A stretch of 64,000 nt of DNA from Paraburkholderia fynbosensis (GTDB lineage: Bacteria; Pseudomonadota; Gammaproteobacteria; Burkholderiales; Burkholderiaceae). The DNA is taken from contig NZ_CADIKI010000020.1 of NCBI RefSeq assembly GCF_902859935.1, forward strand, positions 1 to 64,000. The letters are read 5' to 3'. This document shows positions 1-8,606 of this stretch, piece after piece (positions within the stretch are counted from its first letter, which is position 1; each line of letters opens with the position of its first letter). Position numbers and translations under genes: made by a program. The notes beneath the pieces are model-generated. The model did no database searches. It saw only the letters and a program-made list of their open reading frames with translations, and had not been told where the DNA came from.

Positions 1-165
1 AAGGCAGTACTTCCCCAAGGGCACCGACCTGTCAATGTATTCGCAGGCCAAACTCAACGCTGTGGCAAGGCGACTGAACGAGCGTCCAAGGAAGACGCTG
101 GACTACGAAACCCCCGCCGAACGGTTCCAGCAAACTATTGCATCCACCGGTTGAATCCGCCCGTT
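1..165 (+). mobile_element. IS30-family insertion sequence, 3' end (transposase C-terminus)
   Basis: Bases 2-154 encode the last 50 residues of a transposase, cut by the window start. The visible part has the typical IS30-family ending: a segment reading PKGTDLS, then a helix ending in LNERPRKTLDYETPAE, the C-terminal signature of the DDE transposases of this family. Only about 12 bases separate the stop from the start of the disrupted neighbouring gene, so the element's right terminal repeat should lie at about 150-165. The rest of the element lies outside the window, so completeness and target duplication cannot be judged. Confidence 0.8.
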
Positions 166-718
166 CAATGCTGCCGGTCTCGTCGCCGAGTCCGCTGCCA
201 ACGACGTGTGGGACGTTGCATTCCTTGGAATCGATCCGCAGCGTGCAGCACACATCGCATTCACCGCGCCGTATCTACTGATCGAAGGAACATATGCCGT
301 GCGAAAAGGGACGCCTTTCGTGAGTGTCGCAGATGTCGATCAGCCGGGTGTGCGCATCGCCGCAGCGCGCAACTCTGCCTACGACCTCTTTCTCAAACGT
401 ACGCTCAGACACGCCGAACTGGTCTACACAGATACTTCTCAGGCCGTTGTCGACTTGATGCTTAAAAAGGAACTGGATGCGGCAGCAGGCATTCGCCAGC
501 CTTTGATCGCGGCCGTGGCGCTGCACGAGGACATACAGGTGTTGGCTGATCAGTTTATGTCTATCGAGCAGGCGATGGGTATGCCGCTCACCCGCATCGG
601 GGTAGGCCACCGTTTCCTCTGCGATTTCGTGGAGCGGGCGAAGTTCTCTGGATTTGTCGAGGCGACGCTGCAAAAGTACGGTGCGACGGGAGCTACTGTC
701 GCGGCGAGCGCCGAATAG
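166..718 (+). pseudogene. Truncated family-3 periplasmic solute-binding protein
   Basis: The open frame runs directly out of the IS30 end and continues for about 183 residues to a stop at 716-718. It matches the later part of family-3 solute-binding proteins of polar amino acid ABC transporters: a segment resembling DVAFLGIDPQRA, then FTAPYLLIEGTYAVRKG, the hinge-type strand typical of these proteins. Full members have about 250-280 residues with a signal peptide; the N-terminal third and the signal peptide are missing, so the insertion most likely destroyed the gene. A start such as ATG or GTG inside the remnant could give a cytoplasmic fragment, but it could not work as a periplasmic receptor. 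It converges on etfA with a 13-base gap. Confidence 0.7.
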
Positions 719-731
719 TCCAGCGGCTTGG

Positions 732-1676
732 TTAGCCCCGCGAACGCATTTCGTCGATCCAGCCAGGCACCGCACCAAATAGATCGCCCACCAGACCGTA
801 ATCGGCGACGCTGAAAATCGGCGCTTCCGGGTCCTTGTTGATCGCGACGATCACCTTCGAGTCTTTCATGCCGGCCAGATGCTGGATCGCACCCGAGATG
901 CCGACCGCCACGTACAGTTGGGGAGCGACGATCTTGCCGGTCTGGCCGACCTGGTAGTCGTTCGGCACGAAGCCCGCATCGACTGCCGCGCGCGATGCGC
1001 CCAGCGCCGCGTTCAGCTTGTCGGCCAGCGGCTCGAGCACCTTCGTGTAGTTCTCGCCGTTGCCGAGACCGCGGCCGCCCGAGACGATGATCTTCGCCGA
1101 CGTCAGTTCCGGACGGTCGAGCTTCGTCACTTCACGGCTCACGAACTGCGCAATGCCCAAGTCCGCTGCCGCTTCGATTTTTTCCACCGATGCGCTGCCG
1201 CCTTCGGCTGCAACCGCATCGAAGCCGGTCGAACGCACCGTGATGACCTTGACCGGATCAGCCGATTGCACCGTCGCGATTGCGTTGCCCGCGTAGATCG
1301 GACGCTCGAACGTGTCGGCGCTATCCACTGCGGTGATGTCGCTGATCTGCGCGACGTCGAGCTTCGCCGCGATACGCGGCGCGATGTTCTTGCCGTAAGC
1401 GGTGGCCGGCGCGAGGATATGCGTGTAGTCCTTCGCGATGTTCAGCACCGTCGCTTCGACGTTTTCAGCAAGGCCTGCTTCGAGTTGCGGCGCATCGGCC
1501 AGCAATACCTTCGACACACCCGCGATCTTCGCCGCCGCATCCGCTGCCGCCTGCGCGTTGTGACCCGCGACCAGCACGTGGACGTCACCGCCAATCTTCT
1601 GGGCCGCCGCAATCGTGTTCAGCGTCGCGGCCTTGATCGACGCGTTGTCGTGTTCAGCAATTACCAGATTCGTCAT
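732..1676 (-). CDS. etfA: Electron transfer flavoprotein alpha subunit
   Basis: A 314-residue protein, the usual EtfA length. EtfA and EtfB form a soluble FAD/AMP heterodimer that takes electrons from flavin dehydrogenases and passes them to ETF:quinone oxidoreductase. The N-terminal Rossmann-like domain starts MTNLVIAEHDN. The C-terminal FAD domain has the family signature SGGRGLGNGENY around residue 200 and the ending AINKDPEAPIFSVADYGLVGD near residue 285. It is the last gene of the minus-strand operon, 22 bases after etfB. ETF genes are usually near acyl-CoA dehydrogenases; here they follow a branched-chain-type transporter and a fumarate-reductase-like flavoprotein, so a dedicated electron acceptor for that pathway is inferred. 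Confidence 0.95.
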   Translation of the reverse strand: MTNLVIAEHDNASIKAATLNTIAAAQKIGGDVHVLVAGHNAQAAADAAAKIAGVSKVLLADAPQLEAGLAENVEATVLNIAKDYTHILAPATAYGKNIAPRIAAKLDVAQISDITAVDSADTFERPIYAGNAIATVQSADPVKVITVRSTGFDAVAAEGGSASVEKIEAAADLGIAQFVSREVTKLDRPELTSAKIIVSGGRGLGNGENYTKVLEPLADKLNAALGASRAAVDAGFVPNDYQVGQTGKIVAPQLYVAVGISGAIQHLAGMKDSKVIVAINKDPEAPIFSVADYGLVGDLFGAVPGWIDEMRSRG

Positions 1677-1698
1677 TTCGTCCGTCTCCTTGTTCTAC

Positions 1699-2448
1699 TT
1701 AGAGCACCTTGGCTTCAGTCTTCAGCTTCTCGACCAGCGTCTTCACGTCCGGCACCTTCACGCCAGCGGAGCGCTTGGGCGGCTCGGCGACTTTCAGCGT
1801 CTTCAGGCGCGGCGTCACGTCCACACCGAGGTCTTCCGGCTTGATCGTTTCGAGCGGCTTTTTCTTCGCCTTCATGATGTTGGGCAGCGTCACGTAACGC
1901 GGCTCGTTCAGGCGCAGGTCGGTGGTGACCACGGCCGGCAATGTGAGCGACAGCGTTTCAGCACCGCCATCCACTTCACGCGACACGGTTGCCTTGCCGT
2001 CGGCAACGACGACCTTCGAGGCAAACGTCGCTTGCGGCAGATTTGCCAGCGCGGCGAGCATCTGACCGGTCTGGTTCGAATCGTCGTCGATGGCCTGCTT
2101 GCCGAGGATGACCAGTTGCGGCTGCTCCTTGTCGACCAGCGCCTTCAGCAGCTTCGCCACCGCCAGCGGCTGCAGCTCTTCGCCCGCTTCGATCAGGATC
2201 GCACGATCCGCGCCGATTGCCAGCGCCGTGCGCAGCGTTTCCTGCGACTGCGTCACGCCACAGGACACGGCGATCACTTCGGTCGCCACGCCCGCTTCCC
2301 TCAGACGCACCGCTTCTTCAACTGCGATCTCGTCGAACGGATTCATCGACATCTTCACGTTCGCGATGTCGACGCCCGTGCCGTCCGACTTCACCCGGAC
2401 TTTCACGTTGTAGTCGACCACTCTTTTGACTGGCACCAGGATTTTCAT
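1699..2448 (-). CDS. etfB: Electron transfer flavoprotein beta subunit
   Basis: A 249-residue protein that starts MKILVPVKRVVDYNVKVRV, the conserved EtfB N-terminus. The start at 2448 was chosen over an ORF extension to 2481 because it matches this N-terminus and is preceded by GGAACG/AAAGGA-type purine sequence. EtfB holds AMP in the mature dimer. Motifs seen include the segment NPFDEIAVEEAVRLRE near residue 40 and a Gly/Asp-rich stretch KQAIDDDSNQTGQ near residue 125, both typical. It lies 29 bases after livF and 22 bases before etfA, so it is probably cotranscribed with both. Confidence 0.95.
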   Translation of the reverse strand: MKILVPVKRVVDYNVKVRVKSDGTGVDIANVKMSMNPFDEIAVEEAVRLREAGVATEVIAVSCGVTQSQETLRTALAIGADRAILIEAGEELQPLAVAKLLKALVDKEQPQLVILGKQAIDDDSNQTGQMLAALANLPQATFASKVVVADGKATVSREVDGGAETLSLTLPAVVTTDLRLNEPRYVTLPNIMKAKKKPLETIKPEDLGVDVTPRLKTLKVAEPPKRSAGVKVPDVKTLVEKLKTEAKVL

Positions 2449-2477
2449 CGTTCCGTCCTTTCCCTTCCATCTCGTCT

Positions 2478-3191
2478 TCACAGGTAATACTTATGCGCTA
2501 GTTCCCGGTGATTCTCACGGAGTTCAGCGCCCGCGCCCTGCGCGATCATATGACCGTCGCGCAGCACATAAAAGCGATCGCTGACACGCGCGGCCATCGC
2601 GATGTTCTGTTCGACCAGCAGCATCGTCGTACCGCGCGCCTTCAATTCGAGCATGATCTTGCTGATCTCACCGACAAACAGCGGCGACAGTCCCGCGAGC
2701 GGTTCATCGAGCAGCAGAATACGCGGCCGCGATAGCAGTGCCCGACCTATGGCGACCATCTGTTGCTCGCCACCCGACATCGTTTTCGCTTTCTGACCAA
2801 CCCGCTCCCGCAGACGGGGAAAAAAATCGAACACCTGCTCCATCTCGGCATCGTCGATCCGCGAGCGCGTGACGGCACCCATCCGTAGATTTTCGAGAAC
2901 AGTCATCTCGGGAAACAGTTCGCGCTGCCCCGAAGCCTGGACCACGCCAGCCGCAAACACCTTATGTGAAGAGCTGCCGCGCAACTCCGTTCCCCCGACC
3001 TTGACCGAGCCGCTCCACGGCCGCACGAAGCCACACACGGCGTTGAGCAGGGTGGTCTTGCCGCTGCCGTTCGCCCCCAGCACGGTGACCACTTCGCCTG
3101 GCTCGAGTCGAAGATCGATGCCATGCAGTACCGGAAGTTTCGCGTAGCCGGCCGTCAGTCCTGAGATATGCAGCGATGGGGTATCAACCAA
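2478..3191 (-). CDS. livF: Branched-chain-type ABC transporter ATPase LivF
   Basis: A 237-residue ATPase, the usual LivF size. Visible motifs: Walker A GANGSGKTT near residue 40, the ABC signature TMSGGEQQM near residue 135, and Walker B with LLLDEPLAGLSP. LivF and LivG form the nucleotide-binding pair of HAAT-family importers. The start is best placed at a TTG at 3191: a GGAGG lies six bases upstream and the TTG overlaps the end of livG, giving translational coupling. An in-frame ATG at 3260 would add residues unlike the family. The substrate need not be leucine; many such systems in Burkholderiaceae import aromatic or dicarboxylic acids. Confidence 0.93.
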   Translation of the reverse strand: MVDTPSLHISGLTAGYAKLPVLHGIDLRLEPGEVVTVLGANGSGKTTLLNAVCGFVRPWSGSVKVGGTELRGSSSHKVFAAGVVQASGQRELFPEMTVLENLRMGAVTRSRIDDAEMEQVFDFFPRLRERVGQKAKTMSGGEQQMVAIGRALLSRPRILLLDEPLAGLSPLFVGEISKIMLELKARGTTMLLVEQNIAMAARVSDRFYVLRDGHMIAQGAGAELRENHRELAHKYYL

Positions 3192-3939
3192 GGTAGGCCT
3201 CCAGTACGGATTCGTTCGAACGGATCTGCGCGGGCGTACCAGTCGCAAGCAACTGACCATAGTTCAGCACCGCGACCTTGTCCGAAGCCTGCATAACCAG
3301 GTTCATGTTGTGTTCGATCATCAGCACGGTGACGCCCCGCGACGTGACCTGCCGCAACACCTCAGCGAGCCGGTCGCAGTCGGCCACCGAAAGTCCCACC
3401 GCGGGCTCGTCGAGCATGATCAGTTCGGCTCGTGCAGCGAGTGCCCGTGTAATGTCGACCTGTCGTTGCAAGCCAAACGGCAGTTCCGAGACGAGGCGGT
3501 CTGCGTGGGATGCAAGCTGCATGTCGTCCAGGAGTAGCATTGCCCGATCCACCGCTTCGCGTTCGGCCCGGCGTGCAGACGGGAAGCCGAGCAGCGTGCC
3601 AAGGAACCCGGTGCCCAGCGTGCCCTGCATGCCGCACAGCACGTTCTCGAGTACGGTCATATCGCCGAACAGGCCGCCACCCTGGAATGTGCGGCGCACA
3701 CCGGCTTTGGCAATTGCATGCGTCTTTCTGCCCGCGAGTTCAATACCGTTAAACTTGACGCTTCCCTCACTAGGCGTGACGAACCCCGTGATCGCGTTGA
3801 ACAGCGTTGTCTTGCCGGCACCATTCGGTCCGATCATCGAGCAAACGGTCGCGGCCTCGATATCGAGCGACACATCGGATACCGCGACGAGCCCCGCGAA
3901 GCGCACCGTGACGTTATTCACTGAAAGTGCGGTCGTCAT
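3184..3939 (-). CDS. livG: Branched-chain-type ABC transporter ATPase LivG
   Basis: A 251-residue ATPase that begins MTTALSVNNVTVRF. It shows Walker A GPNGAGKTT near residue 40, Walker B with LIMLDEPAVGLS, and the long C-terminal end typical of LivG (about 250 residues against about 235 for LivF). The signature motif reads ELPFGLQRQ instead of the usual LSYGQQR, a known kind of variation in this family. The start ATG at 3939 overlaps the livM stop in an ATGA arrangement, so translation is probably coupled. The larger open frame up to 4263 is only read-through in the shadow of livM. Confidence 0.93.
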   Translation of the reverse strand: MTTALSVNNVTVRFAGLVAVSDVSLDIEAATVCSMIGPNGAGKTTLFNAITGFVTPSEGSVKFNGIELAGRKTHAIAKAGVRRTFQGGGLFGDMTVLENVLCGMQGTLGTGFLGTLLGFPSARRAEREAVDRAMLLLDDMQLASHADRLVSELPFGLQRQVDITRALAARAELIMLDEPAVGLSVADCDRLAEVLRQVTSRGVTVLMIEHNMNLVMQASDKVAVLNYGQLLATGTPAQIRSNESVLEAYLG

Positions 3940-4949
3940 CAGCGGTCTCCCGATGAAACGAACAGACGTTCCTTGCAAAACGGAAGCCGTGCCGAAAGCA
4001 CACCGCCGAGACCTCGCGGCGACACGCGCAGCACCACGATCAGCAGCAGGCTGAAGATGATTTCCTCGTAGCCCGCGAAATTGCGCAGGAATTCCGGCGC
4101 GCCAGTAAGCAGCACGGCACCGAGCACCGAACCCCACAGGCTGCCGAGGCCACCAATCATCACCATCGAATATTCGATCAACATCTCGCCGAGGCCGAAA
4201 TTTTCCGGCGCAATGCGCGACGTCAACATGGCGAACAGGCCGCCCGCGACACCCACCACACACCCGCTCAGAGCGAACGCCAGAATCGTTGCTTGCGCTG
4301 GCGCCACACCTACGGACATAGCGGCGAGGCGGTTGTTGCGAATCGCGACCAGCGCGCGCCCGAAGCGCGATCTAAGGATGTTCCGTACCAGCCACAGCAT
4401 CACTGCCACAGTAACAATGAACGCGAAGTACAGCCGCGTCTGCGAGTCGACTGCCATGCCGAACAGTTCCGGCGTCGGGACGAGAAGGCCGGTTGAACCT
4501 TGGGTCACCGTATCCGCGTGGATATAAGCCCAGCGCAGCAATTCGCCAAACGCTAACGTCACGATCGCAAGGTAGTAGCCGGACAGACGTAACGCGGGCA
4601 GTGAAACGAGCAGCCCGGCAAGCGTGCCGGCCAATGCGCTGCCCAACACGACAAGCACGAACGAATGCGTCAGATGCGTCGCGACGAGTCCCGCGGCATA
4701 GGCGCCCACGCCGTAGAAGGCGGTGTTGCAGAACGCTAGCTGGCCCAGATAGCCAAGCACGAGATTGAAGCCGACAGTCACCAGCACATACACAAGGATC
4801 AAATTGATTACGTACTGGATATAGTCGTTCGTGACGACCGGCACCGCGGCGAGCAATGCAACCAGCAGGATCAGCGGCACCGCGAGCAACCTGCGGCTAT
4901 ACCGCGTGCCACGCACCGCGTGACGGGAGGCGAGATCAGACACGGGCAA
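3939..4949 (-). CDS. livM: Branched-chain-type ABC transporter permease LivM
   Basis: A 336-residue polytopic membrane protein. Hydrophobic segments begin around residue 20 (LLAVPLILLVALLAAV) and continue through about eight to ten spans. It contains the LivM-type conserved loop FGRALVAIRNNRLAAMSVGV and the late motif MIGGLGSLWGSVLGA. With LivH it forms the membrane channel of the importer. It overlaps livH by 14 bases and livG by one base, typical of coupled transporter operons. The C-terminus is basic and cytoplasmic. Confidence 0.92.
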   Translation of the reverse strand: MPVSDLASRHAVRGTRYSRRLLAVPLILLVALLAAVPVVTNDYIQYVINLILVYVLVTVGFNLVLGYLGQLAFCNTAFYGVGAYAAGLVATHLTHSFVLVVLGSALAGTLAGLLVSLPALRLSGYYLAIVTLAFGELLRWAYIHADTVTQGSTGLLVPTPELFGMAVDSQTRLYFAFIVTVAVMLWLVRNILRSRFGRALVAIRNNRLAAMSVGVAPAQATILAFALSGCVVGVAGGLFAMLTSRIAPENFGLGEMLIEYSMVMIGGLGSLWGSVLGAVLLTGAPEFLRNFAGYEEIIFSLLLIVVLRVSPRGLGGVLSARLPFCKERLFVSSGDR

Positions 4950-5808
4950 ACTCCTTTCTGCCCAGCAAACCAGACGGCTTGACGGTCAGCACGAAGATAA
5001 TCACGAGATATGCGCAGATATCGATCATCCCTGTCGACACGTAGCCGCCCGATAGCTGTTCGAGTATGCCGAGCAGGAAACCGCCGAGCACCGCACCGCC
5101 CACCGTGCCGAAACCGCCCAGTGCCATCGCCGCGAACGCCTTGATCAGGACCCCCGCGCCCATGTCCGGGTAGAGCAGCGTGATCGGCGCGATCAGGATG
5201 CCGCTCGCCGCCGCCATCATGCCTGTGACACCCCAAATCATCCGATTGAAGCCGACCACGTCGACTCCGACCATTGCCGCCCCACGACCGTTTTGCGAGA
5301 CCGCCTGCGCGAGCCGACCAGGTTTCGAGCGATAAAAGAACAGCAGGAACGCACCGACGATTACGAGTGCGGCGAGCGTGATCACGATGTCCTGGGTGGT
5401 CCACACAATGTCCCCCAAAGTCACGGGCGGATACGAAAACACTGCCGGCATCGATATCACGTCGCGGCCCCAGAATATCCGCGCAATGCCGCGCAGCATG
5501 AACGACACGGCAACCGTCATCATCACCACCGAAGTGTGCGGCGCGCGCGCCATCGGCTCGATAAACAGGATATTGATGCCGACCGACATTACACCGAGCA
5601 CGACTAGTGAACAGAGCGCGGCTAGAGCGTAATTTCCGTTGAACAGGTGCATGAACACGTACAGCGAAAAGGCACCGGCCATCAGCATGTCGCCCTGCGC
5701 AAAATTGACGACAGTCGTGCATCGAAACAGCAGAGTCATGCCTAATGCGACAAGCGCGTACACACCGCCCTGCGATATGCCGCTGAGAAAGAGCTGGATC
5801 AGCATCAT
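4936..5808 (-). CDS. livH: Branched-chain-type ABC transporter permease LivH
   Basis: A 290-residue integral membrane permease with about eight hydrophobic spans. It starts MMLIQLFLSGISQGGVYALVALG, which is the highly conserved LivH N-terminus (GIxxGxxYALVALG). Later motifs include VNFAQGDMLMAGAF near residue 35 and GGFGTVGGAVLGGFLLGI near residue 225, both family-typical. It lies ten bases after the binding-protein gene and overlaps livM. It pairs with LivM in the cytoplasmic membrane. Confidence 0.93.
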   Translation of the reverse strand: MMLIQLFLSGISQGGVYALVALGMTLLFRCTTVVNFAQGDMLMAGAFSLYVFMHLFNGNYALAALCSLVVLGVMSVGINILFIEPMARAPHTSVVMMTVAVSFMLRGIARIFWGRDVISMPAVFSYPPVTLGDIVWTTQDIVITLAALVIVGAFLLFFYRSKPGRLAQAVSQNGRGAAMVGVDVVGFNRMIWGVTGMMAAASGILIAPITLLYPDMGAGVLIKAFAAMALGGFGTVGGAVLGGFLLGILEQLSGGYVSTGMIDICAYLVIIFVLTVKPSGLLGRKEFARV

Positions 5809-5818
5809 AGTCCCCTGG

Positions 5819-7000
5819 TTACTTCTGAAGCGCTTGGACGACCGTTGCCTTGCCGTTCACGTAGGTCAGCATGCTGCCAGTCTTCAGTCCCGCGTGATCG
5901 GTAGCCGTGAAGGTCAATGGCGCCGCCATTACGCCGGTGTCGAAACCATGAAGATTGTTCAGCGCCGCAATGAATCGCTCGCGCGTCAGGTCGCGCCCCG
6001 AATCTTTAAGCGCTTGCACGACGGCCACTGCGCCGCCCATACCCAGAAACGTGAAAGTCTCGGGCTGCCCCCCGCTGCCGTAGCGATTGACGAGCTTCAG
6101 CCATGGCTGCATCCGCGCATCGTCGAGCGGCGCGACAAGCGGATAGAACACGTAAAGGTTGTCGGCCGCATGCGGATTGCCCGCACGCTGACGCGTGTCG
6201 TCAAGCGAGACGCCCTGGCTTCCGAGTACCGGAACCTGAAGGCCGTACTTGTAGGCATCACGCATGAAGATCGCGAGTTCGGCGGGATAAAGCATCGCCA
6301 ATACCACCTGCGCGCCGGACGTTTTGACCTTCAGCACTTGCGGCGTCGCATCGCTGGTGCCGCGCTCCATCGACAGGTCCGCTACCGGTTGCAGATTGAA
6401 CTTCTGCTTCAACTCCGCAACGGCAGGATCGCGGTTCGATTTGCCCCAGTCGTCCGAATGGCTGATGATCGCAACTTTGGTCGTGCCCGCCCGCGACATC
6501 GCGAAATCGGCCATGCGACGTCCAACAGCATCGGTAGTCGCGACGGGTTGGAAGATGTTCGCGGCAAACGGCGTGGAGATCATCACACTGGCCGCCCCGA
6601 GATCCATGAACGGCACGCCGCTTTTGATCAGTTCGGGCCGCGCCGCGAGTACGACTCCACTGCAGACGCCACCATGAATCATGAACACCTGATCCTGCGA
6701 AACCAGTTTGCGAACTGCCGCAATGCCTTTCGACGGATCGCAGGACTCATCTTCCCTTACGATCTCGATCTTGCGACCGTTGACACCGCCCGCGTCATTT
6801 GCCTGCTTGTAGACGGCCTCGGCGCCATACACCGACTTGCCGTACAGCGACGCCGCACCGGTCATCTCGCCGAACAGGCCGATTTTGATCGTGTCGTTGG
6901 TCACGCCTGTTTCTGCGTACGCCGGCATCGAAACGATCGATACGGTGGACACGAAAGCGACGGCAACACCAATCCACCGCACGAAAGTGCGTGTTTTCAT
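5819..7000 (-). CDS. LivK-type periplasmic binding protein
   Basis: A 393-residue type-I periplasmic binding protein with a signal peptide at residues 1-29 (basic MKTRTFVRWIG, a hydrophobic core, then AYA before the mature chain). The mature part opens with ETGVTNDTIKIGLFGEMTGAASLYG, the classical start of HAAT receptors (I-K-I-G then a Thr/Ser-rich ligand loop). It captures the substrate for LivHMGF. Its ligand cannot be read from sequence; linkage to an aldehyde dehydrogenase and a flavoprotein suggests a carbon source that is oxidised after import. It lies 53 bases after the flavoprotein gene and ten bases before livH. Confidence 0.9.
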   Translation of the reverse strand: MKTRTFVRWIGVAVAFVSTVSIVSMPAYAETGVTNDTIKIGLFGEMTGAASLYGKSVYGAEAVYKQANDAGGVNGRKIEIVREDESCDPSKGIAAVRKLVSQDQVFMIHGGVCSGVVLAARPELIKSGVPFMDLGAASVMISTPFAANIFQPVATTDAVGRRMADFAMSRAGTTKVAIISHSDDWGKSNRDPAVAELKQKFNLQPVADLSMERGTSDATPQVLKVKTSGAQVVLAMLYPAELAIFMRDAYKYGLQVPVLGSQGVSLDDTRQRAGNPHAADNLYVFYPLVAPLDDARMQPWLKLVNRYGSGGQPETFTFLGMGGAVAVVQALKDSGRDLTRERFIAALNNLHGFDTGVMAAPLTFTATDHAGLKTGSMLTYVNGKATVVQALQK

Positions 7001-7053
7001 GATCGTCTCCTAGATTTTTGTATGAAGTTGGGTGCTGTGACGGGCTGCCTTCG

Positions 7054-8523
7054 TCAGCGTTCGCGGCTGCGTTGCGCCAAAGCGGCAGCCCGCTCGCCCG
7101 CGGTCTTGCCGAACACCGCGCCGCGCATCACCGACGTCGCACCGGTATAGACCTGGTAGTACAGACCCGCAGCCTCGCCTGCGGCATACAGACCCTCGAT
7201 CGGACGTCCATCGCAATCGACGACCTCCGCGTGACGATTGGTCTTGACGCCGCCGTACGTGAAACAGATGCCAGAAATGATTGGATATGCGGCGAACGGT
7301 CCTTTTTCAATCCGGCGCGACCAATTGGACTTTTTGGGGAACAGCCCGTGTGTCGCGAGGCCGTCGACCTCCAGCGCCTTGAACTCGCCCTTCCCACATG
7401 CGTCGTTGTAGGCTGCGACTGTCGCTGCGAGTCGCTCGGACGCGAGCCCAAGCTTGTCCGCCAATGCATCGACCGTGTCGGCCGTGATCGCCGGTTGATC
7501 GGTCCTGATGCTGCGCTTCCAGTTCGGCACGTCGTCAATGGAGGCGTCGTAAATGACATACGCGATCCCGCCCGGCTGATCGGCAATCGCCCGTGAGATA
7601 TGGTCGTAGTGAACGTCCACCGGGCCCGGCGCTTCATCTACGAAGCGGTTGCAGTCGCGGTTCACGAGAATGCCGTATGGGAAATTCATCACCAGCGCTT
7701 CGGGTTGCGCGGAGCGCGGGTCGAGAGGCTCGGCGTGATACGCACTGAAGTCGCCCGCCGGCGCTGCGCCCGCGTCGAGTGCCATGCGGATACCCTCGCC
7801 GCGATTCTGATATCCGCCCCGCGCCACAGGACGCAGGTAGCGGGCCGCACCGCCGATATACTGCGCCAGCATTTCCGGATTTCCCTCGAAGCCGCCGGAG
7901 CCAAGCACCAGCGCTGCGCTGTTAAAAGCGATGCGCCCCCTCGCGCCGGAACAGGCGAGCAGAAACCGGTCGTCAGGCGTACGAGACAGCGACTTAGCGG
8001 TGGTCTCGTAGAAAATCTGGACGTCGAGCTTCAACGCGTGGTCCCGCAATGCCTCGATCAACGCGAGACCGCCGCCAACAGGCATCAGCCGCGGCGCGGC
8101 TGCCGTGATGAAATAAGTCGGCAGCGTGTCGAAGCGCACTCCGAAGGTCTTGAGCCATTTGACCGTCTCAGCTGCGCGTCCTGCCAACTCGGAGATCAGT
8201 TCCGGATCAGGCATCCCGTGCGCCTTTACGAACGACGGCCAGAACTGATACGGCTGCGCAACCTGCTCGATGATGTACGGGTCCAGATGGTCGCCCGCGT
8301 TTTCGGCGAGCCGTTCCTCAAAGTCGGCGCTGACCTCGTCTTCCGATGACATTCGGAAATACGCCTCCGTCCAGCGGGTGTTGCCACCAAACTCCTCCTC
8401 CGGCGCGCGCTCGAGTACCGCGACGCGAGCCCCCGCGCTGGCCGCCGCCACGGCGGCAGACAGTCCTGCAATACCGGCGCCGACTACGGTCACGTCGAAC
8501 AACTGTTGGTGCGATTCGGACAT
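7054..8523 (-). CDS. FAD-dependent oxidoreductase, fumarate reductase/tricarballylate dehydrogenase-like
   Basis: A 489-residue flavoprotein. The dinucleotide-binding motif VVGAGIAGLSAA is at about residues 13-24, followed by the acidic strand end VLERAPEEEFGGNT, with the GGNT loop common to the fumarate reductase/tricarballylate dehydrogenase/ketosteroid dehydrogenase superfamily. The C-terminal FAD motif reads IEGLYAAGEAAGLYY. There is no signal peptide and no cytochrome domain, so it is soluble and cytoplasmic and needs an external acceptor. EtfAB in the same operon is the obvious candidate (inference). The substrate is unknown; TcuA-like dehydrogenation of a carboxylic acid is one option. 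Confidence 0.82.
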   Translation of the reverse strand: MSESHQQLFDVTVVGAGIAGLSAAVAAASAGARVAVLERAPEEEFGGNTRWTEAYFRMSSEDEVSADFEERLAENAGDHLDPYIIEQVAQPYQFWPSFVKAHGMPDPELISELAGRAAETVKWLKTFGVRFDTLPTYFITAAAPRLMPVGGGLALIEALRDHALKLDVQIFYETTAKSLSRTPDDRFLLACSGARGRIAFNSAALVLGSGGFEGNPEMLAQYIGGAARYLRPVARGGYQNRGEGIRMALDAGAAPAGDFSAYHAEPLDPRSAQPEALVMNFPYGILVNRDCNRFVDEAPGPVDVHYDHISRAIADQPGGIAYVIYDASIDDVPNWKRSIRTDQPAITADTVDALADKLGLASERLAATVAAYNDACGKGEFKALEVDGLATHGLFPKKSNWSRRIEKGPFAAYPIISGICFTYGGVKTNRHAEVVDCDGRPIEGLYAAGEAAGLYYQVYTGATSVMRGAVFGKTAGERAAALAQRSRER

Positions 8524-8606
8524 GGTGTCCCCTATCCTCTTATCGGTTTAACTCCTCGTCCCGCCGCCAACGGGCAGCGGGACGACAAACTGCACCCGTT
8601 ACGGCT

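Noticed and set aside
879..1844. 321-codon plus-strand frame over etfA
   Set aside because: It is the complementary shadow of etfA: Arg- and His-rich with no motif, while the minus-strand frame has clear EtfA signatures.
5639..7150. 503-codon plus-strand frame over livK and livH
   Set aside because: Shadow of two well-supported minus-strand genes; repetitive Arg/His composition and no start signal.
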